DNA of 6,799 nucleotides from Clostridia bacterium. GTDB taxonomy: Bacteria; Bacillota_A; Clostridia; Christensenellales; Aristaeellaceae. Of the stretch, positions 1 to 5,191 are shown piece after piece. The stretch spans positions 1 to 6,799 of the forward strand of contig JAFXMP010000281.1 in NCBI GenBank assembly GCA_017530275.1, read 5' to 3'. The first letter of the stretch is position 1, and each line of letters begins with the position of its first letter. The translations under genes and the position numbers were made by a program. The notes below the pieces were generated by a model, which was not told the origin of the DNA, made no database searches, and saw only the letters and a list, made by a program, of their open reading frames with translations.

Positions 1-1041
1 CCCTACGGGTATCAGAAAAGCGCCGATGGCAGGATGGAACCCAACGCGGAAACATCACCAATCGTGAAGCAGATTTTCCAATGGGCGGCGGGCGGCTGCA
101 CAGCGGCGGAAATCAGCAGGCGCTTGTATGAGCAGCACATCCCCACCCCTGGCGAATATCGCGTAAAGGCCAATGATTGGAAATATGCGATTGATCGTGT
201 TCAAGGCGTCTGGTCAAGCTCCACTGTGCTGCGCATCCTGGCGGATGAACGGTATACCGGAACCTATATTATCGGGAAATACACCGTCAAGGAGATCGGC
301 GGAACCAAGGTGCGGAAAAAGGACGAAAGCGAATGGTTCAAAATCCCCGATCATCATCCGCCCATTGTGGATGCTGCCCTTTTCACCCGCGCCAATGCCG
401 CCATCCGTAAATACAATTTACCGAATAAACAGCAGCATGATTACTTCCTGAAAGGAAAAGTTTTCTGCGGTTGCTGCGGACACGCTCTTTCCCGAAAAGG
501 AAAGGAAAATCATATCGTGTATTACTGCCGCCATTCCCAGGGGATTCCTACAATGGCCTGCCATGGGTTGGAAATCAAAGCGGCGGATTTGGAAGAAATC
601 GTTCTTCAAACCGTAAAGTCACAAGTCGCCGTGATCGGCGGGATTGATTTGGATTCAGACAAAATCCAGCTATCCAGCATGGAGCAGGCAGAACAGGAAA
701 AAAAGCTGCTTGCCTTGAAAAACGGGAAACGACAATTATACGAGCAGTTCATCAGAAAGGAAATCACAATGCAAGACTTTCAACGGAAAAAACGAGAATT
801 CGATTACTGTATTGGCATGGTGCAGCAAATCTGTGCGGACATGAGAAAAAAGGCTGATCAGATGGAGGCAAAATATGAGGAAGAAGCCCGGCTGAAAAAA
901 CTCGCCCAGGCCGCAAATTCTCCAGAGGGGTTGCCCAAGGAATTGGCAGAACGGGTAGTAAACAAGGTTCATGTTTTCCATAATGACAAGGTTGTAATCG
1001 AATCTTCCCTTCAGGATGCTTTTGCCGGTGTTGATGAATAG
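1..1041 (+). CDS. Large serine recombinase, C-terminal part (5' end outside window)
   Basis: This is the C-terminal part of a large serine recombinase, the enzyme class that integrates and excises phages and mobilizable elements through a DNA-linked serine. The frame is open from base 1, and its first residues PYGY match the start of the 'Recombinase' DNA-binding domain, so the resolvase catalytic domain with the active serine lies off the left edge. Visible parts, in window order, are the recombinase domain (bases 1-430), a zinc ribbon (about 460-575) with cysteines at 466, 475, 526 and 559 in a C-x2-C ... C ... C pattern, and a charged, probably coiled-coil segment (about 680-910) rich in Glu, Lys and Gln. 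The protein ends with a short beta-like tail, VDE-stop. It would act on att sites at the ends of its own element. Its stop lies about 97 bases from a broken int gene, as expected if the element end is right there. Whether the full gene is intact cannot be seen. Confidence 0.93.
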   Translation, partial: PYGYQKSADGRMEPNAETSPIVKQIFQWAAGGCTAAEISRRLYEQHIPTPGEYRVKANDWKYAIDRVQGVWSSSTVLRILADERYTGTYIIGKYTVKEIGGTKVRKKDESEWFKIPDHHPPIVDAALFTRANAAIRKYNLPNKQQHDYFLKGKVFCGCCGHALSRKGKENHIVYYCRHSQGIPTMACHGLEIKAADLEEIVLQTVKSQVAVIGGIDLDSDKIQLSSMEQAEQEKKLLALKNGKRQLYEQFIRKEITMQDFQRKKREFDYCIGMVQQICADMRKKADQMEAKYEEEARLKKLAQAANSPEGLPKELAERVVNKVHVFHNDKVVIESSLQDAFAGVDE

Positions 1042-1138
1042 AAGTACATGATGCTCCCATGTCATTTTCACTCAGCATTTGCCACGGTAATAACGCTTGA
1101 AAATACCTATGATTTTTTGTCGCTTGCTTGACATCGGG
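1042..1138. other. Probable element end / insertion junction between serine recombinase and broken int
   Basis: This gap follows the recombinase stop and ends where integrase homology on the minus strand begins (codon 323, bases 1139-1141). It has no gene, no clear inverted repeat and no terminator that I can see. Large serine recombinases usually sit close to one att site of their element, and the neighbouring int is cut mid-gene, so I infer that the right att half-site lies here, near 1130-1140. The exact crossover base cannot be fixed from one end: it needs the other half of int or an unoccupied site. Confidence 0.5.
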
Positions 1139-2107
1139 GTGCCTCAAATCATGAAAACGATGAGTTTCCAAGCCTGCTTTTTTCAGTATTTTTTGCAGCT
1201 GTTTCCATACGGTCGGCTGAGAAAGGTGACTTCCATCCGGGTGGGTGAATACCAGGTTTGGAAATCCTCCATCGCTCCATGCAGGACCGATTTCCAGCCG
1301 TTGCAGTGCTTGGGCTTTTTTGTGCTCTTTCAGAACTTCCATAACGAACGGAGCCGGGGTTAGTGTTCTTCCTTTTCCGTTCTTTGGAGTTCCGAAAGAG
1401 AAGTCCCTCCCCTTCTTGCGCGGTTGGACAAGCTGCTTTGTTACTCGGATGAGTCCGTTCTCGAAATCGATACAGTCCCAGGTAAGACCCAGAAGCTCTC
1501 CTGAACGCATCCCAGTGAAGATGGCGGTTGTGATGAGTGCTTCATATTCCTCTCCATGCATGGATTCAAGCAGTTTCTTGAGATCCGGCGTGTCTATTGG
1601 ATGAATCTCTGCTTGCTGAACCGTCGGAAGAATGCACGCACTGGTTGGATTTTTAGTGAGATATCCAATCCGAACCGCAATGTCTAACGAACGGTGAAGA
1701 CACCCGTGAATGTTCTTGATTGACTTGGGGCTTAATCCATTAGCAAGTTTCTGATTGTATAAGCGCTGAACAACCGGTGTCCTCAATGCGGTGAGTTTTA
1801 TATCACCCAATGTGGGAAGTATATGCACTCGAACCTGCATTTCATAGTTGACTGCGGTTCCGGGTTTTACATTGCCCAGAAAATCCCGTTGCCAAATCGC
1901 GAGCCATTGGGCAACCGTCAGATCATCCAAGCAATTGTCTACCGCTGTATTTTTTTCAGCTTCAGCCAAGCGCTTTCGGACTTCTGCCTGCGTTTTTCCA
2001 TAGACGGAATGCCGGTTACCTTTTGCGTCATAGTAACGGGCTTCCCAACAATTCCTGTCTTCGCGTTTTCTGATATTTCCCTCGCCATTAGCACGTTTCT
2101 TCGCCAT
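1139..2107 (-). pseudogene. Tn916-type tyrosine integrase, truncated after the HxxR box
   Basis: This was a tyrosine recombinase that integrated and excised a conjugative or similar element. ATG at 2107 is preceded by GGAGG with a short spacer. Residues 1-50 resemble the AP2-like arm-binding domain (WEARYYD, SVYGKT). Residues about 60-155 are the SAM-like core-binding domain, and the catalytic domain starts near 170. Box I arginine is R201 (GMRSGELLGL), a likely catalytic lysine lies in PKNGKG (241-246), and box II is H319-D-L-R322. After H323 the family resemblance stops completely: the usual LGH box and nucleophilic tyrosine, some 50-60 residues, are absent. The frame stays open by chance to base 764, giving 447 codons, but the tail is antisense to the serine recombinase and is not integrase-like. 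The gene overlaps xis by 20 bases. I infer disruption by insertion of the neighbouring element. The missing 3' half may survive beyond the left edge. A product without the tyrosine should be catalytically dead, though it could still bind DNA. Confidence 0.87.
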
Positions 2108-2417
2108 TGTTTACTCCTCCTGAGAGCCAATCAATGACGGCTTGTTTCGGGATGACGATCTTTTTACCTACATGTATTGATGGGAGTTCACCATCCCGAA
2201 TCAGATCGTATACCTTCGGTTTGCTGATGCCGATCATTTCTGCCGCTTCACTGACTGACAATGTCATTTTCGTGCCCGGCAATGGTTGCTGAAATATGCT
2301 GTTGTCAAAGTGCGCTGCGGTAGGCACAGATGCTCGTTGAGTAAACTTTTGAAAAAGCATTTCAACGATTTGCTCTACCTGATCAGCAGTATAAACAATA
2401 TGGGTTTGCTCTGTCAA
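2088..2417 (-). CDS. Excisionase-like helix-turn-helix protein (Xis partner of int)
   Basis: This is a 109-residue DNA-binding protein with a C-terminal helix-turn-helix of the excisionase/MerR-like type (residues about 51-99). Visible marks are SVSEAAEMIGISKPKVYDLI (54-73), a wing around the GELPSIHVGKKIVIP region, and the final helix QAVIDWL. Such proteins direct the integrase towards excision by bending DNA at the att sites, and some also regulate transcription. The N-terminal 50 residues are polar and not recognised. I chose the TTG at 2417: it is in frame, has GGGAGG 8 bases upstream, and lies about 19 bases below the expected transcription start of the promoter at 2443-2471. The longer frame from 2471 would start inside the palindrome and upstream of that promoter. 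Its stop overlaps the start of int by 20 bases, so the two were translationally coupled. Since int is broken, this gene probably has no working partner in cis. Confidence 0.82.
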   Translation of the reverse strand: MTEQTHIVYTADQVEQIVEMLFQKFTQRASVPTAAHFDNSIFQQPLPGTKMTLSVSEAAEMIGISKPKVYDLIRDGELPSIHVGKKIVIPKQAVIDWLSGGVNNGEETC

Positions 2418-2442
2418 CGATGTCGCCTCCCATCCTACATTT

Positions 2443-2471
2443 TTTATAATTACCGACACCGGGCAGTTCAA
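2443..2471 (-). promoter_or_regulatory. Predicted sigma-A promoter for xis-int
   Basis: On the minus strand TTGAAC (2471-2466) is followed after 17 bases by TATAAA (2448-2443). Initiation would fall near 2436, giving a leader of about 20 bases with GGGAGG before the TTG start at 2417. The -35 box lies in the loop and arm of the palindrome 2452-2489. This is a sequence match only. Confidence 0.6.
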
Positions 2472-2489
2472 ATCCTGCCCGGTGTCGGT
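2452..2489. repeat. Perfect 15-bp inverted repeat around the xis -35 box (putative operator)
   Basis: The left arm 2452-2466 (ACCGACACCGGGCAG) is the exact reverse complement of the right arm 2475-2489, with an 8-base centre TTCAAATC. There is no T-run on either side, so it is not an intrinsic terminator. It covers the -35 box and half the spacer of the predicted xis promoter, which is a typical operator position. The centre recalls a tRNA T-loop, but T-stem pairing fails and no tRNA body is present. Confidence 0.7.
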
Positions 2490-2877
2490 GTGATTCCTTG
2501 TAATCTGCTGTATTTTTCACGTACCCCCAGCAATGCTCTTCAAAAGAAGAGCCGGGCGATATACAGGCTGCGGTTTGCTCACCGCATCATAGCCCCAGAA
2601 AGACGATGCCGACCTAAGCTGTCGTGCATTCCAGGGACTCCATCTCAAGTCTGGTGGATGGCCGTGAGGAAGTATCATTATTGCTTATAGGGATCATGGC
2701 GTCCCAGCTTCGCTTGGCAGGGTCTGCATGTAACGTTGATCGCTCAGGCTTTCACCATCTTGGCGACGCCATGCAAGCCGCTCTCTCCTATAAGACAACG
2801 TACCTGTATCTCGGCTATGCAATTTTCAAGATTCGTGTTGCAGCAAATTCCGATTTAGCTGTTGTTACCCGGTCTTA
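2490..2877 (-). ncRNA. Candidate structured non-coding RNA between orf89 and xis (identity unknown)
   Basis: These 388 bases have no credible gene on either strand but are full of stems. An 8-bp stem, CTTATAGG 2684-2691 with 2787-2794 (extended by TTG/CAA across a bulge), encloses a perfect 9-bp stem, CATGGCGTC 2695-2703 with 2765-2773, which encloses 61 bases. Local hairpins are GCTCTTC 2535-2541 with 2546-2552, TGCGGT 2569-2574 with 2581-2586, CGAC/GTCG near 2609-2623, and 2841-2861 (8 bp, one bulge). Strand is uncertain. I favour minus because that strand gives a GAAA tetraloop on GGU/GCC (near 2750) and an AGC-GAA-GCT hairpin, and because both neighbouring genes are on minus. It could be a trans-acting RNA, a structured 3' leader of the upstream transcript, or origin-like DNA. 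I do not recognise a family. Confidence 0.42.
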
Positions 2878-3147
2878 TCATACCAGGACATCCTTCAAAG
2901 TCAGGCCAATGCTGCTTAGCATGATGTCAATAAAGGTGTCAGGTTCAGTTTCCATGAAACAGAAGCAATCATCTTGATGCATAAACACAATCAAGCCGTA
3001 AAGATGACGTAGATAAGTCATGTTTGTGCGATGATTTTTCAAACGGTCGATCGTCCGGTTGAAATCGTCCACGGTTGCCTGGATCACTTCTTGAATCGAC
3101 ATTTCCTCATTATCAAGCTTGGGTAGTTTATAATCGCAAATACGCAT
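2878..3147 (-). CDS. Unrecognised 89-residue protein (orf89) of the older element
   Basis: I do not recognise this protein. The start at 3147 is well supported: AAGGAGG lies 6 bases upstream of ATG, while a longer in-frame start at 3186 would overlap the terminator hairpin and lacks a good binding site. The product is 89 residues, soluble and rather acidic, with no signal peptide or membrane segment. Residues about 16-40 (MSIQEVIQATVDDFNRTIDRL) look helical and amphipathic. Residues 43-66 are hydrophobic and aromatic, with CFCF around 61-64, and the end (TFIDIMLSSIGLTLKDVL) again looks helical. Its position, upstream of xis-int on the same strand and behind a long terminator-containing leader, suggests a small regulator or accessory protein of the element. 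No function can be claimed. Confidence 0.72.
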   Translation of the reverse strand: MRICDYKLPKLDNEEMSIQEVIQATVDDFNRTIDRLKNHRTNMTYLRHLYGLIVFMHQDDCFCFMETEPDTFIDIMLSSIGLTLKDVLV

Positions 3148-3174
3148 ATTGTTCCTCCTTTTATCAGTGTTTTG

Positions 3175-3206
3175 AAAAAGAGCCAAGGCTGCATACGCCC
3201 TGGCTC
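3175..3206 (-). terminator. Intrinsic terminator / attenuator in the orf89 leader
   Basis: On the minus strand GAGCCA (3206-3201) pairs with TGGCTC (3185-3180), the stem continues with GGC/GCC past one mismatch around a 7-base loop, and TTTTT follows at 3179-3175. The orf89 binding site begins only about 17 bases later, with no room for another promoter, so readthrough is needed for expression. A 6-base segment upstream (3229-3234) can pair with the loop region 3191-3196 as an alternative fold. Confidence 0.72.
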
Positions 3207-3466
3207 ATGAAATGCTGCAAGCACAGAGGTATGCCAATCACAGGTAATGGGCAAAGTTTTCCCCTTCTCCCCAAAGGAATCTTGTTGGATAAACTAAGCT
3301 CATTGTCTGCGGGACATCCGCTGCCGCTCGCGAGTCGGCTGTGGAGTGATCCGTTTTTCCGAAAAGTCCCTATCCCTTGATGGAATTCGCTGGGTGCTTT
3401 CAGGAACCATCGTCAGGAAAGTGGTTTTCCAATTTCTTTTGCTGTCTGTCACGCTTTCCTGATGAC
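3207..3466 (-). ncRNA. Long non-coding leader RNA between a strong promoter and the orf89 terminator
   Basis: A transcript from the promoter at 3473-3501 would start near 3466 and meet the terminator at 3206-3175, giving an RNA of about 290 bases when terminated. It holds no open frame with a convincing binding site. Likely stems are TCAGGAAAG 3413-3421 with 3454-3462 (9 bp, at the 5' end), GCGG/CCGC near 3316-3328, a CTCGCGAG self-complementary core near 3334-3341, and TGCC/GGCA between 3232 and 3253. It could be a cis-acting attenuator or antisense-controlled leader, or an independent small RNA. No riboswitch family is recognised. Confidence 0.45.
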
Positions 3467-3472
3467 GCCCTA

Positions 3473-3501
3473 ATTATATGGTTGATTTATGTTGCTGTCG
3501 A
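3473..3501 (-). promoter_or_regulatory. Predicted strong sigma-A promoter for the leader RNA and orf89
   Basis: On the minus strand TCGACA (3501-3496, five of six consensus bases) is followed after exactly 17 bases by a perfect TATAAT (3478-3473). It is the best promoter match in the left half of the window. Two of the five CAAC repeats lie in its spacer and three lie upstream of the -35 box, so a protein bound to them would block or contact polymerase. Confidence 0.66.
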
Positions 3502-3527
3502 TAGTTGATATGTGTTGCTTTCCGTTG
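3481..3527 (-). repeat. Five phased CAAC direct repeats over the promoter
   Basis: Read on the minus strand, CAAC occurs at 3527-3524, 3517-3514, 3507-3504, 3494-3491 and 3484-3481. Steps are 10, 10, 13 and 10 bases. Flanks are partly conserved: each copy is preceded by G or T, three as AGCAAC and two as ATCAAC. The 13-base step falls where the -35 box lies. Phasing near one helical turn suggests cooperative binding on one face, either by a repressor or activator or by the arm-binding domain of the integrase. Confidence 0.62.
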
Positions 3528-3560
3528 CTTTGAGTTTCTTTTTTTCTATGAATTGAAATA

Positions 3561-3581
3561 TATGATTTATGATTTATGATT
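3561..3581. repeat. Three tandem copies of TATGATT, flanked by ATTGAA/TTCAAT
   Basis: Three perfect head-to-tail copies of the 7-mer TATGATT fill 3561-3581. They lie inside an inverted pair ATTGAA (3552-3557) and TTCAAT (3580-3585). The stretch 3528-3606 is very AT-rich, has no gene, and separates the mobile block from the terminator of the isomerase gene, so the right boundary of the older element may lie here. Confidence 0.6.
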
Positions 3582-3606
3582 CAATGGATATTCTGAATTA
3601 TGGCAG

Positions 3607-3630
3607 AAAAAAAGGACGCAGCAGCGTCCT
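3607..3630 (-). terminator. Intrinsic terminator of the fucose-isomerase-like gene
   Basis: On the minus strand AGGACGC (3630-3624) pairs perfectly with GCGTCCT (3619-3613) around a 4-base loop, followed by a run of seven T (3613-3607). It lies about 73 bases after the stop codon of the gene that ends at 3703, which fits a single-gene transcript. Confidence 0.85.
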
Positions 3631-3702
3631 CAACCAGAATGAACATATATGGGCAGCCCCAGAAGATTCTGTTTCCAGGGCAAGTATGTGAAGTGACGAT
3701 GA

Positions 3703-4896
3703 TTACACTGTATGCAGCAGCCGGAAGAAGGCTTCGATTTCGTCCTTGTGCTTTCCGCGGCAGATGACGTGGTGATTATGGATGGGGTACGTCAGGAAAT
3801 AGGAAAAATCGCCGAGCGCCACCCTGATCTGCGTCCGGCACAGCATATCGCTGAAGGGCGTATCCAGGATCACTCCCTCCTGCGCGTAGAAGCGGGAAAG
3901 ATCGCCCGAGCATTTGAAGAGGGTGCAGTCTCCTTCCGCAAATGTGCCTTGCACCGCGACGCCGATATCAGATTCAAAATGCGTGTTCAGGGTGAAGCCA
4001 TTCAGCATCGTGGTTGGCACTGTGCAATGGGCGAAAGTGGCGCAGCACGCTTTGGTATCAAACCGGCTGGGATTGCACATGAACAGGGGCTCGCCCGTTA
4101 TGCTGCCCAGAACCGCCATCGACAGCAGCGTGGGCATATCGCCTTCGCAGCCGCCGTAAACTCCCAGGCTGTTCAGGATGGAAAGCCCCAGGCATCCCGT
4201 GGTGTGCACCGAATCCAACAAGTCAAAACAGCGGACGGATACGCCGCAGAGCTGGTATTTTTCCACGATCCTTTGGAACGCGCCATACACATACAGGGCC
4301 TTTTCCACTTCGCTTGGGTCGAATGCCTGCCGCTTGAAAAGATCGGTCAATTCGTTTTCCTCATAGCGGTTTAGGGCGATTTCCTTGAAGAGCTCCTCCA
4401 TCGGAATCAATACAAAGCCCAGGCCCAACTTCTCCATTACGATGTCCTGGGCGTAATCGCTGGCGATCAGCCAATCAGAGGGCTTCCCGATGCAGCCCAG
4501 CTTTTTACCCCGCAGTGCGGCCAGCCCCCGGTGGGCATTCCGAAGCACGCGAATCTGGCCCGTCACCTGCCCGATATCCCCGTGCAGAATCTTTCCGCAG
4601 CCGCCATGCTGATTCAGATAACTCAATATCTCCATCGACGACGCCAGGGAATTGGATTCTCCGCTGGTGAGGATATAGCAGGGACGGCCCTTGAACTGCC
4701 CAAAGACCTCCAGGAAATATCCTTCACTGCCGCCCGAGGCTACATACAAAAGGGCGAATTCATCCCGTAAATACTGCTCAAGCGTGACCTGTCGCAATTC
4801 CTCACCTAAAGCCGCTTGCAGGCCCTGGATATACTGCCGCATCTTCTCCTCGGTCATTTGGGAGAGCGGGCTGCGAATCTGGTAAAAATCGATCAT
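3703..4896 (-). CDS. L-fucose isomerase-like protein (COG2407-type sugar isomerase)
   Basis: This is a 397-residue cytosolic protein of the L-fucose/L-arabinose isomerase-like fold, a family whose members interconvert aldoses and ketoses using a divalent metal. The N-terminal half has a Rossmann-like region (ALLYVASGGSEG at 48-59, PCYILTSGE at 72-80). The C-terminal half holds the best marks: GGCEGD (248-253, with the likely metal-ligand Glu251), F-D280, an AHCTVP segment (289-294) and a terminal HNHHVI (373-378) with a candidate metal-ligand His. Length is at the short end for the family. ATG 4896 has AAGGAGA five bases upstream, and the gene has its own promoter and terminator. No kinase, aldolase or sugar transporter is visible beside it, so the substrate is unknown. 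Fucose, arabinose or a sulfo- or amino-sugar would all fit the family. I recognise the family by motifs only. Confidence 0.78.
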   Translation of the reverse strand: MIDFYQIRSPLSQMTEEKMRQYIQGLQAALGEELRQVTLEQYLRDEFALLYVASGGSEGYFLEVFGQFKGRPCYILTSGESNSLASSMEILSYLNQHGGCGKILHGDIGQVTGQIRVLRNAHRGLAALRGKKLGCIGKPSDWLIASDYAQDIVMEKLGLGFVLIPMEELFKEIALNRYEENELTDLFKRQAFDPSEVEKALYVYGAFQRIVEKYQLCGVSVRCFDLLDSVHTTGCLGLSILNSLGVYGGCEGDMPTLLSMAVLGSITGEPLFMCNPSRFDTKACCATFAHCTVPTTMLNGFTLNTHFESDIGVAVQGTFAEGDCTLFKCSGDLSRFYAQEGVILDTPFSDMLCRTQIRVALGDFSYFLTYPIHNHHVICRGKHKDEIEAFFRLLHTV

Positions 4897-4965
4897 ATGT
4901 TTCTCCTTTTACTTCGCGTGGTTGGCTTATCATTTGTTCTGTATCCATTCACTGGAATTGTATTC

Positions 4966-4994
4966 ATTATACTGAAAAAAGCGTAAAGGGGCAA
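4966..4994 (-). promoter_or_regulatory. Predicted promoter of the fucose-isomerase-like gene
   Basis: On the minus strand TTGCCC (4994-4989) precedes a perfect TATAAT (4971-4966) by 17 bases. Transcription would start near 4959 and leave an untranslated leader of about 63 bases before ATG 4896. The inverted repeat 5027-5075 lies upstream of the -35 box, where an activator or looping repressor could sit. Confidence 0.62.
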
Positions 4995-5026
4995 GGAAAA
5001 AGAAGATGAAAGTGTTTCTTTGTTGC

Positions 5027-5075
5027 CCGGTATGGGTCGATTTGATCGCCAACTGCTCCCTTTCATGGATACCGG
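5027..5075. repeat. Split inverted repeat CCGGTAT / ATACCGG in the divergent intergenic region
   Basis: CCGGTAT (5027-5033) and its exact complement ATACCGG (5069-5075) have centres 42 bp apart, close to four helical turns. They lie between the promoter of the isomerase gene and the start of the HTH-ATPase-CYTH gene. A smaller CGAT-TTG-ATCG dyad (5038-5048) lies between them. They may be paired operator sites, possibly for the neighbouring XRE-domain protein. Seven-base repeats can also arise by chance. Confidence 0.38.
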
Positions 5076-5191
5076 ATAACAGATAATAGCAGTAATAGGG
5101 AATTCACCTCTTCTGCCCTCTACTATTTTTCGATTATTTTATCTTGTAATCATACTTGAAACAATGTAAACTATTCTTGGGAGGTGGAATG

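Noticed and set aside
764..1138. The integrase frame stays open for a further 124 codons beyond the break.
   Set aside because: The extra residues do not resemble integrase or any family I know and are antisense to the serine recombinase 3' end, so the open frame is most likely chance.
2452..2489. Possible tRNA fragment or tRNA attachment site, from a T-loop-like TTCAAAT.
   Set aside because: Standard T-stem pairing fails after one base pair, there is no D-arm or anticodon arm, and the palindrome explains the symmetry.
2490..2877. IscB/TnpB-associated guide RNA (HEARO/omega-RNA type).
   Set aside because: No IscB or TnpB gene is in the window and no conserved motif could be matched; kept only as something to test by covariance search.
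2286..2977. Two overlapping plus-strand open frames of 134 and 117 codons.
   Set aside because: No binding sites, odd composition, and they overlap xis and orf89 antisense; the stretch is better explained by RNA structure.
3481..3527. CRISPR-like or plasmid iteron array.
   Set aside because: The repeats are only 4-6 bases with a period of 10, there are no spacers, and no replication initiator gene is nearby.
3712..4374. A 220-codon plus-strand frame opposite the isomerase gene.
   Set aside because: It is a shadow of the minus-strand gene, without a binding site or recognisable domain.
5144..5172. TTGTAA-17-TAAACT as a promoter for the HTH-ATPase-CYTH gene.
   Set aside because: Transcription would start on or after its ribosome binding site at 5179-5184, so it cannot drive this gene as annotated.
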